A stretch of 64,000 nt of DNA from Paenibacillus gallinarum (GCF_014836635.1 NZ_JACSQL010000007.1:62001-126000), one strand, 5' to 3'; positions 1 through 9,311 are shown, counted from the stretch's first letter. Numbers and translations are program-made. The notes: generated from the sequence alone by a model not told the origin.

Positions 1-286
1 CTGCCAATCCAAGAGCAACCCAAAATAATCGAACAGCACGCTGTGCGTAGGTCTCATTAGATACATATAAAAAAGTGAATCCTCCTATAGAAGCCAAGAT
101 TCCTAAGGCAGGATTCCCCATTAATACGCCCAGCAGGGCTGGTGTACCGACACTAATTGCAGAGCCTACTCCTCTAAACCAGTTCAAAGGAATAGGCTTT
201 ATTTGAAAAGCTTCTTTGTACATGGGTCTCTTTGGGAACGTGTGTTTAGCACGCCGCCGAGAGCTATAAGCATTATGATTATTCAT
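1..286 (-). CDS. FUSC-family membrane protein, N-terminal part (runs off the window)
   Basis: The ATG at 284-286 follows a GAGGT ribosome site. About 95 codons are visible and the gene continues past the left edge. After a basic N-terminus the protein shows glycine- and alanine-rich hydrophobic segments (GTPALLGVLMGNP, then GILASIGGFTFLYV). That arrangement is seen at the start of FUSC / aromatic-acid-exporter-like integral membrane proteins, which are proposed to export aromatic acids or similar compounds. It lies 21 bp downstream of a marR gene on the same strand and is probably its co-transcribed target. The family call rests on the N-terminus only. Confidence 0.6.
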   Translation of the reverse strand, partial: MNNHNAYSSRRRAKHTFPKRPMYKEAFQIKPIPLNWFRGVGSAISVGTPALLGVLMGNPALGILASIGGFTFLYVSNETYAQRAVRLFWVALGLA

Positions 287-307
287 CTTGTCTACCTCGA
301 TTCAAAA

Positions 308-754
308 CTATATATCCATATCGTTCGTTGCATTTTTCTCAATCTGTTGAAGTACTTTAGTAAAAATCGTTAATTCTTCATTTGATATTCCTTCTAGAAC
401 TTGTTCGAATAGATGTTCCAAATGAACATAGACTTCATTTCTTAGGCCTGTTCCTTTTTCAGTAATAAATATGAAGTAGGAGCGCCGATCTGTGTGATTC
501 GTTTTGCGAATAATGAATTGACCTCGTTCCAATATATCTAGGATCTTCGCCAACGTTGCGGGATCCTTGTCTGCGATGGAGGCGAGTTCTTTTTGTTTAA
601 TACCATCATTTTCATACACTCTTTTTAGTACGGTCCATTGCTCCGGTGTAATAGAATAACTTTTCAGATGTCCTGTTAAAAAACGAAGTAAGGATCTACT
701 GGTTTTCGTTATGGAGTACCCGTACATTTCTTCTGTGCTGAGATTCATCTGCAA
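308..754 (-). CDS. MarR-family transcriptional regulator
   Basis: 148 aa, normal MarR length. The winged helix-turn-helix lies at about residues 35-105: ITPEQWTVLKRVYE, then the recognition-helix area KELASIADKDPATLAKILDILE, then the wing with DRRSYFIFITEKG. The terminal helices would form the dimer interface. MarR proteins are usually ligand-released repressors of an adjacent transporter. Here the next gene is a FUSC-type membrane protein, and a good sigma-A promoter overlaid by an inverted repeat lies just upstream, so autorepression of a marR-fusC operon is likely. The ligand cannot be inferred. Confidence 0.9.
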   Translation of the reverse strand: MQMNLSTEEMYGYSITKTSRSLLRFLTGHLKSYSITPEQWTVLKRVYENDGIKQKELASIADKDPATLAKILDILERGQFIIRKTNHTDRRSYFIFITEKGTGLRNEVYVHLEHLFEQVLEGISNEELTIFTKVLQQIEKNATNDMDI

Positions 755-769
755 CCTCCCTTTCTAATT

Positions 770-830
770 CGTATGTATACAAATAATATGTATGCTAATT
801 AATTATAGTTAAAATATTAATAAAGTTCAA
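770..830 (-). promoter_or_regulatory. Sigma-A promoter and probable MarR operator
   Basis: Read on the minus strand, TTGAAC (825-830) is followed after exactly 17 bp by a perfect TATAAT (802-807). Just downstream, over the expected start site, 770-795 contains the dyad-rich sequence GCATACAT...GTATACATACG. This is the usual position for a MarR autorepression site. The promoter match is clear; the operator assignment is inferred from position and symmetry. Confidence 0.6.
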
Positions 831-851
831 TCCTTCTTCAAAAAACACATT

Positions 852-879
852 TAGCCCCCTTGATCCTTCAAGGGAGCTA
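852..879 (-). terminator. Hairpin downstream of the MFS gene
   Basis: Inverted repeat of about 12 bp with a 4-nt loop (TAGC.CCCTTGA against TCAAGGG.GCTA). A run of T appears about 7 nt later on the minus strand. It separates the MFS gene from the marR promoter. The T-run is displaced, so termination may be imperfect. Confidence 0.5.
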
Positions 880-926
880 GTAATTGCAAACAGGAGTAAT
901 GTGCCTTCATTACATAAATAATTTCA

Positions 927-2153
927 TCAGTTTGACGCCGCTGATCGGGCCTTATTCCCTGCTTCCATCCGCCCTCTGAAAGCCAATACCAAAATCATGG
1001 CGGCAACAGAAAGAAGTGTGCAGATCGTAAACATCGTTGAATACGAGCTGCTTTGCACAACAAGTCCCATTACAAGTCCGCCTAGAGAGAAGCCCAAATC
1101 ATATGAGGACATAAAAATGCCCATAAGCACATATCTGGATTCAGAGGGGAGCACAAAAGACAAATAGGTAGTTAATGTCGGGTAGAGAAATGCCACGGCA
1201 AAACCGCTGAGTACCGCGGACAGGTAAACTAGGGCTCCTATCGTCTCCATTAGTGCGAGTAGCTGGGTTCCCAGTGCAGCACATAACAGCAGACCCGCTA
1301 TTAGCCAGGTGTTCCAGCTGCCGTCTGACGGGATTTTTTTACGCAGAATGAATCTGCATAGAATCACAATGAGCCCCTGAATCGTTAAAAACACTCCCGC
1401 ACTCGCTTCCCCGATCGATACCATGTACAGCGGAAGAAAGGTCGCAGTTGCCCCAAATACACACGAAGCAAACAACATGACAACACTACTAACTAACAGT
1501 GGGGTGCTGTGCCAGATACTGCCGAACGAACGCATCATGTCCCTCAGCGTATATGATTTGTTTTGCACCGTACTTTGCGGCAAATCCACCTTGTGTCCAA
1601 TGATAAGCGGGAAAATTGCTAGACCGATCATCAGCACAGTAAACCAGATGTTGTTTGCATCTTCCCAAATTTGAATAGCAAGTATGGGGATGACCAGAGA
1701 AGGAACCATCGTAAACAAGGTATACATCGACAGACCTTGTGCCCGGTCTTTATCCTCCAGCTTTTCTACAATCCCTGCCTGCATTGTCATGGAGAAAAAC
1801 GCAGTAGCCACACCCTGCAGTGCCCGTAGCCAAAGATACATTTCCACTCCAGAGACGATAAACAATAGCAGCGTTGAAGCATGTAAGATCAGCAGCCATT
1901 TCATCACACGAAGCGGCCCATATTTCCCTAGAAGCCCCGCCGCAAACGGTCTTAGGAGCATACATGTAAACATGTACGCCCCCATCATCAGACCAATTTC
2001 AGCCTGGTTTAATCCCGCAGCCTCACTCCGCAAGGGAAGAATAATAGTCAGCGCCGAATTCGCAGCGAAAAACAAAAAAGCTAACATATAAAACCGGATA
2101 AAAGAAAAAGATACCGGATTTAATTTTCCATTGGTAGTTACAGAAGAATTCAA
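927..2153 (-). CDS. MFS transporter (12-TM drug/sugar efflux type)
   Basis: 408 aa with about twelve hydrophobic segments in two halves and a cytoplasmic basic loop near the middle (after VDLPQS). The first half carries an AGLNQAEIGLMMG stretch before TM2 and GKYGPLRVMKW after it, the loop 2-3 area typical of the major facilitator superfamily. It starts with TTG preceded by GTGGGGA. It stands alone between a GH2 locus and a marR operon, so the substrate is unknown; proton-driven efflux is the commonest role for such 400-aa Bacillota MFS proteins. Confidence 0.85.
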   Translation of the reverse strand: MNSSVTTNGKLNPVSFSFIRFYMLAFLFFAANSALTIILPLRSEAAGLNQAEIGLMMGAYMFTCMLLRPFAAGLLGKYGPLRVMKWLLILHASTLLLFIVSGVEMYLWLRALQGVATAFFSMTMQAGIVEKLEDKDRAQGLSMYTLFTMVPSLVIPILAIQIWEDANNIWFTVLMIGLAIFPLIIGHKVDLPQSTVQNKSYTLRDMMRSFGSIWHSTPLLVSSVVMLFASCVFGATATFLPLYMVSIGEASAGVFLTIQGLIVILCRFILRKKIPSDGSWNTWLIAGLLLCAALGTQLLALMETIGALVYLSAVLSGFAVAFLYPTLTTYLSFVLPSESRYVLMGIFMSSYDLGFSLGGLVMGLVVQSSSYSTMFTICTLLSVAAMILVLAFRGRMEAGNKARSAASN

Positions 2154-2463
2154 AACATCGTCCCCACTTTCTTTATCTAGCAGTCAATCCACAGACATAA
2201 CTGTGATTGGTTTTCACCGTTTATGGCAAACCAGTCATCACTTCTGCTAGGATAGCATAATTTAACTACTTAAATGAATTGGAGGAAAATCCAGCGAACG
2301 TCCCATAATTACTAAAATATAAATTTTAGGATACTACCAAAGATTCGTCTGCGAATGTAACAGCAAAAAATCCGCTGATCATTTTAGCGAGATCAGCGGA
2401 TTAATAATTCGATTATATTACATTATTCTTTTAGTTGAACTCCGTTATAAGAGGATCATCGTT
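2154..2463. other. Intergenic region between MFS and GH2 genes
   Basis: 310 bp without a credible ORF. It holds the upstream region of the MFS gene (right side of that gene) and the GH2 terminator. I saw no convincing promoter pair, riboswitch or repeat in the remainder. Confidence 0.6.
2369..2402 (-). terminator. Rho-independent terminator of the GH2 gene
   Basis: A perfect 12-bp stem (AATCCGCTGATC against its complement) with a 10-nt loop is followed on the minus strand by TTTTTT. It lies about 60 bp past the GH2 stop codon. Confidence 0.85.
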
Positions 2464-5280
2464 TCAGCTAAATAAACGCTGAAGTTCTTCTACTTCAAGA
2501 CGGGTTACGGGCTGATAACTTGGACTTTTCACATATTGAAGGAAGCTGTATAACAACTGTCTGCCTTCCAATGTAGTCAGTAATTGTTCAACATTTAAGG
2601 CCCCCATAAGAACTCTTCCATTCAAAACACGGCACTCCATCAACATTCCCAGTTTATGGTTTCTCTCAAAATTATCAATGGTTTGAACCAGAGGATTCAA
2701 ATCTTTTTCCAAGTGATCCAGAATAATAGACGATGACTGGGAGACAATACTCCACCACGGATAAGTCGAATATTCGTCTGTGGCAAAGTGCTCAAATATA
2801 GGATGGTCTTTTTGGATTAGCAATCCCATGGTTCCAACAGCAACCTCCTTGTTCATACTCTCAGAGATAGAGCGAAACATTGGATAGGACCAAAAATCAG
2901 TACAATAGAACCCTTGAACCGCATTCTTTATGTGATCAGGCGACGGGAAAAGCATGATATCTTCTCCTCGCTCAAGCAGTTCTAAGGCTTTCTCTGAAAT
3001 CTCGGTAAACAGGTGCACCCCTTTCCAGTCTACTTCCAGCCCATTCGGGTAGATCCAAAGCTCATAGGTCTTGTAAATATCTGTATCCGGAATGGACAAT
3101 CGCAGGATCACTTTTGTCATGGTCGAGACATCCGGCATACGTATGCTAAGATCAGTTAGAACCATATAATGCTCATCATGACTTGAAGGTATTTTCGTAT
3201 TACCGTCCGCTAGATTGTTACCTTCACATTGCAACTCCCATTTGAGGTCAAGTCCATCTAAAGCCTTTTTCCTAAAGTAACTCAGTTCAATTCGAGCCTC
3301 GAAGAGTTCGTCAGCTTCATAGTTATATTTGGAGAACCTCGCTAAAAGAACAGCGTCTGAACAGAAAGTTCTCCACTCCTCAGGTGTAATCATTCCCTTT
3401 GAATCCATAAAAGCATCTAGTATGCCTACTAACGCAGTTCCCTGCCCGCTAAAATCTTGTAGATCAAGCAGCTGGAACCCGGCAAGGCGTTTAGAACGAA
3501 AAGCTGCTTCCAGCTCTTCTTTGTAACATGCTACAGCCAGCTTACCGGAAGCTGTGAAATATTTAGCTGCTAGATGCCCCAACCCCTTGGATTCTAAACG
3601 TTCGCGGAATATCTCGAAATTTTTTGCTTTTAGTGAACCTGTATACTTATCGATCTCCTCAAAATTGGGGAAAGTGGCATACTGACCTATTTCATGTGAA
3701 ATGACAGGTACACGGGAAACGAGTTGCTCACTTCCAGCTTCAGCGGTAACGGTTTTGAAACCTGTGCCATATTGAATCTGAATTTCTTGTCCTTCCGTCT
3801 TATTGGAATCGTCTGAAACGCTGTCTTGCTCCGGAAAAATATTCGAGTCATAGTCTTTCAAAGTGTTTGGTAAATCTGTTTGCACATGTCCAAGAGGGGC
3901 ATCACACATCGCATACGAGCCTCTGAACAAGCGATCTGTAGAAAACCGTACTCCGCAAAAAAATTCACTTTCATCCAAGATGTCTGGAGCAAACTGAAAG
4001 TTATTGGATCCTTCTGTATATAAATGACGGCTGTCATGCTCTTTATAAGCTTTTAATATCGAATTCAGTTTGTCTTTACTTCCCCACAGTTCATTCCCCA
4101 TGGACATCATTACGAACGAAGGATGGTTGCCAAAAGCCTGCAACATTGCATAGCCCTCACTAATCAAGTAATCCTGCTCCGCTTCATTATGTGAATCAGA
4201 GGATTCATCTGTGATCGTTCCCCAAAATGGAAGCTCAGGCTCCATATAAATTCCGAGAAGGTCCGCAGCGATAAATGCAGCTTCGGGAGGACAACAGGTA
4301 TGAAAGCGGTAGTGATTAATCCCATAGGATTTGGAGATGCCAAGAATACGAATCCATTCATCGACGTCTGTTGGTGCAAAACCGGTAAGCGGAAAGATCA
4401 ACCCATCATTCTTGCCGCGAAGAAATGTTTTATGCCCATTGATCGAAAACTTGTCACCTTCCGCTTTAAATTCTCGTAACCCTGTTATCATTTCTTCGGA
4501 ATCGAGCGTCCTCCCACTGGAATCTTGTAGACAAATATGGAGTTTGTAGACGTGAGGTTCATCGTCACTCCATAACAATGCGTCTTTACCTAGTTCGTAT
4601 GTAAAGTGCAGATCATTTGAGTCGGGGGTGAATATTTGCTCCCCTGGCGTATGAACTGAACTATTATTTATACTATGAGTTGATACAATGATGCGAATCC
4701 CTTGCGGATCGCCTGCAAGTTCTGCCTTGATATCAAATGAGCGGTGAGCAAGATTAGGATACACTTGGACATTTTTTAGAAAAACACGTTCATAAAATTG
4801 TAGTTCCATCTTCCCAGTAATCCCGTTCCAATTAGTCTGTGTATCTTCTGATGTAAGGTGTCCACCCTTTGTTGGATAATTGGTATTGTCTACCCGAATC
4901 GTAATCTTGTGTGTTCCTGCGGTTAGTCCTGATGCAATTTCGTAACGATGAGGCGTATTCAAGCTGTTTTGTGTCCCCCATAGTACTCCATCGATCCAGA
5001 GGGTTGTTACTCTTGTTCTTTCCAGATGAAGATAACAACGTTTACCAGCCAAGTGATCCGGAATAACAATTTCTCTTGAAAACCAAGCGTAACCCTCAAA
5101 TAAATACTCGTCAGTTAAAGATCCGACTAAAGCCACATCATTTTTTCTTCCTTTTTTTGCATGAGAAGTAGTGTTAGGCAAGGAAATGGTGTCTGTGTAT
5201 GTGGTTAAGAGCCCGTTATCGGTCTTTTTTTCATCCAGATGTAAACTCCAGGTTCCCTCCAGATTCATTTTAGTTAGCAT
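2464..5280 (-). CDS. Glycoside hydrolase family 2 (intracellular exo-glycosidase)
   Basis: 938 aa without a signal peptide, so probably cytoplasmic. The N-terminal sugar-binding jelly roll (about 1-180) contains WFSREIVIP and NWNGITG; an Ig-like domain follows; the TIM barrel carries the acid/base Glu397 in MGNELW and the likely nucleophile Glu530 in SHEIGQY; beta-rich domains complete the C-terminus. GH2 enzymes are retaining beta-galactosidases, glucuronidases, mannosidases or related enzymes; sequence alone does not fix the sugar. ATG follows AAGGAGA. It is the last gene behind a CUT1 importer and a deacetylase, consistent with cleaving imported oligosaccharides. It has its own cre-like site and terminator. 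Confidence 0.88.
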   Translation of the reverse strand: MLTKMNLEGTWSLHLDEKKTDNGLLTTYTDTISLPNTTSHAKKGRKNDVALVGSLTDEYLFEGYAWFSREIVIPDHLAGKRCYLHLERTRVTTLWIDGVLWGTQNSLNTPHRYEIASGLTAGTHKITIRVDNTNYPTKGGHLTSEDTQTNWNGITGKMELQFYERVFLKNVQVYPNLAHRSFDIKAELAGDPQGIRIIVSTHSINNSSVHTPGEQIFTPDSNDLHFTYELGKDALLWSDDEPHVYKLHICLQDSSGRTLDSEEMITGLREFKAEGDKFSINGHKTFLRGKNDGLIFPLTGFAPTDVDEWIRILGISKSYGINHYRFHTCCPPEAAFIAADLLGIYMEPELPFWGTITDESSDSHNEAEQDYLISEGYAMLQAFGNHPSFVMMSMGNELWGSKDKLNSILKAYKEHDSRHLYTEGSNNFQFAPDILDESEFFCGVRFSTDRLFRGSYAMCDAPLGHVQTDLPNTLKDYDSNIFPEQDSVSDDSNKTEGQEIQIQYGTGFKTVTAEAGSEQLVSRVPVISHEIGQYATFPNFEEIDKYTGSLKAKNFEIFRERLESKGLGHLAAKYFTASGKLAVACYKEELEAAFRSKRLAGFQLLDLQDFSGQGTALVGILDAFMDSKGMITPEEWRTFCSDAVLLARFSKYNYEADELFEARIELSYFRKKALDGLDLKWELQCEGNNLADGNTKIPSSHDEHYMVLTDLSIRMPDVSTMTKVILRLSIPDTDIYKTYELWIYPNGLEVDWKGVHLFTEISEKALELLERGEDIMLFPSPDHIKNAVQGFYCTDFWSYPMFRSISESMNKEVAVGTMGLLIQKDHPIFEHFATDEYSTYPWWSIVSQSSSIILDHLEKDLNPLVQTIDNFERNHKLGMLMECRVLNGRVLMGALNVEQLLTTLEGRQLLYSFLQYVKSPSYQPVTRLEVEELQRLFS

Positions 5281-5316
5281 AATGCTGTCTCCTTTTAAAG
5301 TTCATTTGTTTATGTA

Positions 5317-5330
5317 TGTAATCGCTTTCT
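5317..5330 (-). promoter_or_regulatory. Candidate cre (CcpA) site upstream of GH2
   Basis: The plus strand reads TGTAATCGCTTTCT, matching the TGWNANCGNTNWCA consensus at 13 of 14 positions. It lies 37 bp upstream of the GH2 start codon, a position consistent with catabolite repression. The match is seen; function is inferred. Confidence 0.5.
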
Positions 5331-5438
5331 AAATAGGTGTTAGATTATCAAATTCCATCTTAATTATAAACTTAGTTCGTATAAAGCTTGCTTTTTTCGG
5401 GATTCATCTTTATCAATGTAACTGATCTAACTAGAAAA

Positions 5439-5467
5439 AGGAACAGAAATAAAACGCTTCTGCTCCT
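5439..5467 (-). terminator. Terminator downstream of the deacetylase gene
   Basis: On the minus strand GGAGCAGAA pairs with TTCTGTTCC (one G-U pair), followed by TTTTT. It lies just after the stop codon at 5475 and separates the uptake operon from GH2. Confidence 0.6.
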
Positions 5468-5474
5468 CCTTAAT

Positions 5475-6101
5475 TTAAGAGTGGTTCGCAAGATTTAGCA
5501 ACTCACTTACGGTCAAGAACCGATATCCATCAAGAGCAAGCTCTTCCACTAGTATCTGGACAGCCTCAATCGTTTGAGAACGCTCACCATATCCGTCATG
5601 AAATATCAAAATGCTGCCATTTTCGATGGTTGGTCTTGTATGATCCAAAATATAATCGACACCGGGCTGCTCCCAATCTTTTGCCCCACCGTTCACTGTA
5701 CCAATCGCGGTGTATCCAAACTCCCCAGCAAGTGCGAGGATATCCTCATTAACAGAAAAGTACGGAGGTCTGAAATTCATTACAGGCTTTCCTGTTAATC
5801 GGCGAATTCTCTCATCCGCCTTTTGCAATTCTGCCCGCACTTCCTCTAGCTTTAGTGTGGTTAGATCAGGATGAGAGTAGGTATGATTCGCGATCTCATG
5901 CCCAGCAGTATGAACTTCTCTTGCAACATCCTCAAATGCATCCATCTCCTGACCGATCATAAAAAATGTCGCTTTGCCATTAACGTCATGAAATAGGTCC
6001 AGCAGTTGTTTTGTATAAAGCGGATGAGGTCCATCGTCGAACGTAAAGGCAACCACTTTTTCCTGTGTAGACACCTTATGTACTATAGATAGCTTGGTCA
6101 T
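5475..6101 (-). CDS. Polysaccharide deacetylase, NodB-fold (CE4), no signal peptide
   Basis: 208 aa, essentially a bare NodB homology domain. Motif 1 is FTFDDGPHP near residue 23 (catalytic base and metal Asp), motif 2 is NHTYSHPDL (two metal His), motif 3 is RPPYFSVNE, and the late catalytic stretch is LIFHDGYGE. The metal triad therefore appears complete. CE4 enzymes remove N- or O-acetyl groups from chitin oligomers, peptidoglycan or xylan. There is no secretion signal, and the gene sits between an oligosaccharide importer and GH2, so deacetylation of imported oligosaccharides is a reasonable inference. Confidence 0.88.
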   Translation of the reverse strand: MTKLSIVHKVSTQEKVVAFTFDDGPHPLYTKQLLDLFHDVNGKATFFMIGQEMDAFEDVAREVHTAGHEIANHTYSHPDLTTLKLEEVRAELQKADERIRRLTGKPVMNFRPPYFSVNEDILALAGEFGYTAIGTVNGGAKDWEQPGVDYILDHTRPTIENGSILIFHDGYGERSQTIEAVQILVEELALDGYRFLTVSELLNLANHS

Positions 6102-6179
6102 AACTAGTCCTCCAACTTTTTTGGTTATATTATCGAATCCATTTCATAACTCATATAGATATTCTCGCTTCAAAAGGTC

Positions 6180-7037
6180 TTATCCTTTAACAGCGCCAGC
6201 AATCATACTTTGCTGTACTTGTCTATTGAGCACCAAGTAAATAATAACCGTCGGGAGAGTAGTGATCATAAGTCCTGCTCCAATAATTCCCCACTGTGTG
6301 ATATAAGTCCCTACCATAGACATCATCCCAACCGTAAGGGTCTGATAAGATTCTTTGTTAATGAACGTTACCGCAAACATAAGCTCATTCCAGCAGGATA
6401 GGAACGTAAATATCGCCACTGTGGCGATGGCAGGGCGTACGAGCGGTAATATAATGGAGAAGAAGGTTCTATAAATTCCGCTGCCATCCATGACCGCCGA
6501 TTCTTCCATCTCCCTCGGGATCCCTTTATAGAAGCTGCCCAGTATGAATACCGCCATAGGGATTCCAAAAGCTACATACGGTATAATCAAGGACCAATAA
6601 GTGTTTAATAAATGCAGATTCTTCAGTACCATAAAGAGCGGCAGAAGCGTCGCCTGAATCGGTACCATCATTCCGAGAAGGATGATTGTCATCGTTAAAC
6701 TGCTGAGTTTCCAGTTCATTCTTGTGATCGCATAACCCGTCATAGAGGAAAGAATCAGAACAAGAAGGATCGAAACAGAAGTTACAAGTACACTGTTGAA
6801 AAAGTAAGTTAACACATGACCGTCTGATAGAGCCTTCGAGTAGTTACTCCATAGAAATTTGTCAGGCAGTCCCAAAACATCTCCGCTGTATATTTCACTA
6901 TTATCTTTCAGGGAGAAAAAGGCCAGCCAGATCAGGGGATAGATCTGTACAATAGCAACAACAATTAAAAAAGCCTGTATTATTATGTTCCTAATAAATG
7001 TCGTTTTCTTTCGCAATCGTACTTCTGCTGTTCTCAT
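6180..7037 (-). CDS. ABC sugar transporter permease, CUT1 (MalG/LacG type)
   Basis: 285 aa with six hydrophobic segments. The cytoplasmic EAA loop is present (EESAVMDGSGIYRTFFSI, about residues 185-205) and contacts the ATPase. The terminal SMIAGAVKG is typical of MalG-like subunits. It follows the MalF-like permease gene with an 11-bp gap and pairs with it as the membrane pore. No ATP-binding gene is present nearby; CUT1 importers of this type commonly share an MsmX-like ATPase encoded elsewhere. Confidence 0.93.
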   Translation of the reverse strand: MRTAEVRLRKKTTFIRNIIIQAFLIVVAIVQIYPLIWLAFFSLKDNSEIYSGDVLGLPDKFLWSNYSKALSDGHVLTYFFNSVLVTSVSILLVLILSSMTGYAITRMNWKLSSLTMTIILLGMMVPIQATLLPLFMVLKNLHLLNTYWSLIIPYVAFGIPMAVFILGSFYKGIPREMEESAVMDGSGIYRTFFSIILPLVRPAIATVAIFTFLSCWNELMFAVTFINKESYQTLTVGMMSMVGTYITQWGIIGAGLMITTLPTVIIYLVLNRQVQQSMIAGAVKG

Positions 7038-7048
7038 TTTTCTCCCTC

Positions 7049-7918
7049 CTATTCTATCTTGAAAAATTTATTGATAAGAACAGTTACTACTAAACATTCC
7101 AAAATGATAAAGACGGAAATAGCACTTCCGTAACCATATTGGTACGTTCCGAAAATGGTCGTGTACATCAAGGTGCTCGGCACTTCAGTTGAGAAAAGCG
7201 GACCGCCTCCTGTCAGTACATAAATCAGATCAAACACCTTAAAGGCGCCAATGACCGAAAAGACGAGGCAAACTTTAAGAATGGGTTTCATTAGCGGTAT
7301 GGTAATAGAAAAAGCAGTCCGCATGCGAGAAGCCCCGTCCATTTTGGCAGCCTCAAATATATCTTGCGAAATTGACTTCGCTCCGGCATACATTAACAAC
7401 ATGTGATAACCCATATACTGCCACAAGGTAGGTATAAACGATGCAACAAGCGCTGTATCCTTCTGCCCGAGCCAGTCTTGTGCCAAAGACGAAAGACCAA
7501 CGTTCTCGAGCATTGTATTTAAAAGACCATAGTCGGCATTATAAATTTTGGACCACAGCTGCGCGACGACAACCGTCGAAATCAGTACCGGCAAGAAATA
7601 TACGGTTCGGTAAAAGCCCTCTCCTTTGACAGATGATGCCAGGATCAGTGCAAGTAAAAGAGAGATAGGCAGCTGAATGAAAATAGATGCTGCCGCAAAC
7701 AACAATGAGTTTTTTATGGATTTTAATGCTCGCGAATCCTGAAACATCTGAGTATAATTGTCCAGTCCAATAAAAGTACCTTTGGAGATGCCATTCCAAT
7801 CCAATAAACTGTAATATGCGGAGACAACGATCGGAATTAATACAATGGTACAGAATATGAGAAGGGTAGGCAGGACAAATATCATAATGGCCTTCTTGTT
7901 AGAAAACACCGAATTCAT
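7049..7918 (-). CDS. ABC sugar transporter permease, CUT1 (MalF/LacF type)
   Basis: 289 aa from the ATG at 7916-7918, which follows GAGAGGAGAA. An upstream in-frame extension to 7969 would begin inside a strong hairpin and lacks a ribosome site, so I reject it. Six membrane segments, with the EAA loop at FEAAKMDGASRMRTAFSI. It forms the heterodimeric pore with the MalG-like protein encoded next and receives sugar from the lipoprotein encoded just upstream. The substrate is probably a plant-wall oligosaccharide, judging from the neighbouring GH2 and deacetylase. Confidence 0.93.
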   Translation of the reverse strand: MNSVFSNKKAIMIFVLPTLLIFCTIVLIPIVVSAYYSLLDWNGISKGTFIGLDNYTQMFQDSRALKSIKNSLLFAAASIFIQLPISLLLALILASSVKGEGFYRTVYFLPVLISTVVVAQLWSKIYNADYGLLNTMLENVGLSSLAQDWLGQKDTALVASFIPTLWQYMGYHMLLMYAGAKSISQDIFEAAKMDGASRMRTAFSITIPLMKPILKVCLVFSVIGAFKVFDLIYVLTGGGPLFSTEVPSTLMYTTIFGTYQYGYGSAISVFIILECLVVTVLINKFFKIE

Positions 7919-7938
7919 GATGATCGTTCTCCTCTCAA

Positions 7939-7971
7939 AGATGTGGTCAGGGACAGTCCCTGACCACATCT
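7939..7971 (-). other. Perfect intercistronic hairpin between binding-protein and permease genes
   Basis: Two 16-nt arms (AGATGTGGTCAGGGAC and its exact complement) flank a single central base. The structure lies in the 73-bp gap between the solute-binding-protein stop and the permease start, with no T-run. Hairpins in this position usually protect the upstream message or partly terminate, giving more binding protein than permease. Confidence 0.8.
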
Positions 7972-7991
7972 CATTTGGGTTTATTCACGGA

Positions 7992-9311
7992 TCAAAGTGT
8001 TAGTTCTGTTGGTTTAAGCTGTGCCATCTGTTTGCAGAATTCTTCCGGAGTGATGTCTTCTGCCAAGAGTTGAGCGATTAAGTTTTTGTGTGTTTCTGCA
8101 GAATCTGCTGGGAGAATATTGTCCCACCATGCAATAAACGATGTTGCTGTTTTCATGATATCTGCTGCAGAGGTGTCGAGTGTGGAAAGGCTCGAAGTAT
8201 CCAGTCCATCAATATTCCAGCTAGGAAGTCCTGCGCCGGCAAGATAGCCTTGTGTTCCAAGTTGCTCGCTCAAATACATCAAGAACTCAACTGCTTCTTT
8301 GGGATGCTTCGTGGTGTTGCTGACATAAAAACCGTCTACGGCTCCGCCGAATATTTCCGTGCTTTTACCTTTGCCGTCTTCAAAAGTTGGGAAAGGGATC
8401 ACTTGGACGTTACCTTTAACCGCCGAAGACGGATCTTCGATGCCAGCATTAACCCAGTTGGCTTGGAACATCATAGCTCCATTCCCTGCGTTGAACGCGC
8501 CTAGCATTTCATCATAACTCATGCTGAACATACTGCTGTTGAAGGCTCCTGCCTTAGCCAGTTCTTGCATTTTGGTTGCGGCCGCCACAAAATCGGGAGA
8601 GTCCCATTTGGATGGATCTTTAAATGCCTCGACCACGGCTTCATTTCCAGCCTGGCGCATCGCAATAATGTCATACCAGTACATGCCCGGCCAGCGGTCC
8701 TTTTCTCCAATAAGAGCCGGCGTAATGTCCGCCGCCTTCAATTTCTCTACGGCATCGAGTAGTTCCGTATAAGTCGTCGGAACTTTGGCACCCGCTTTGT
8801 CAAACAGCTCGGTATTCACGTATAGATTGGCAATGTGCGTATAAACCGGCAGGGTATATATTTTCCCATCCACTTCAATGGCTTCCGCCATACCCGGTCC
8901 CATCTTCGACTTAATGTCATCTGTTAAGTAACTGGATATCTCTAGAACATTGCCTGATTCGATATAAGGCTGCATAAAACTGCCGCCTCCCATACCGTAA
9001 AAAAGATCAGGTGCTTCGCCTGCGGCGAGTGAAGTTTTTACTTTCGTTTTATACTGCTCACCTGTCGTTCCCGACCGATCAATCTGGATATCTGGGTGTT
9101 CGCTATTCCATTTCTCGATGATCTCAGGTAACAGCTTCGCTGACGGATCGGTATTTCCTACGGACTGATCCCACAGCGTCAGCTTTATGGAACCGCTTGC
9201 ATCTTTATCTGCCGATTTACCTTCGGATGAGTCGGAAGAGCAGGCAGCCAGGCTGCCTGCGATCCCCATTGCCAGAACGAGGCTCATTGACTTTTTTAAT
9301 AACGCTTTCAT
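7992..9311 (-). CDS. Extracellular sugar-binding lipoprotein of the CUT1 importer
   Basis: 439 aa. A type II signal peptide ends in the lipobox LAAC with the lipidated Cys24, followed by a Ser/Asp/Lys-rich linker. The body fits the SBP_bac_1 fold: LTLWDQSVG near the start, DLFYGMGGG, and FQANWVNAGIED in the C-lobe. It would capture oligosaccharide outside the membrane and deliver it to the two permeases encoded downstream. A GGGAGGT site precedes the ATG. The 113-bp gap to the response-regulator gene upstream leaves room for a separate regulated promoter. Confidence 0.94.
   Translation of the reverse strand: MKALLKKSMSLVLAMGIAGSLAACSSDSSEGKSADKDASGSIKLTLWDQSVGNTDPSAKLLPEIIEKWNSEHPDIQIDRSGTTGEQYKTKVKTSLAAGEAPDLFYGMGGGSFMQPYIESGNVLEISSYLTDDIKSKMGPGMAEAIEVDGKIYTLPVYTHIANLYVNTELFDKAGAKVPTTYTELLDAVEKLKAADITPALIGEKDRWPGMYWYDIIAMRQAGNEAVVEAFKDPSKWDSPDFVAAATKMQELAKAGAFNSSMFSMSYDEMLGAFNAGNGAMMFQANWVNAGIEDPSSAVKGNVQVIPFPTFEDGKGKSTEIFGGAVDGFYVSNTTKHPKEAVEFLMYLSEQLGTQGYLAGAGLPSWNIDGLDTSSLSTLDTSAADIMKTATSFIAWWDNILPADSAETHKNLIAQLLAEDITPEEFCKQMAQLKPTELTL

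Noticed and set aside
1684-2091. 135-codon plus-strand ORF inside the MFS gene
   Set aside because: Antisense to twelve membrane helices; no ribosome site.
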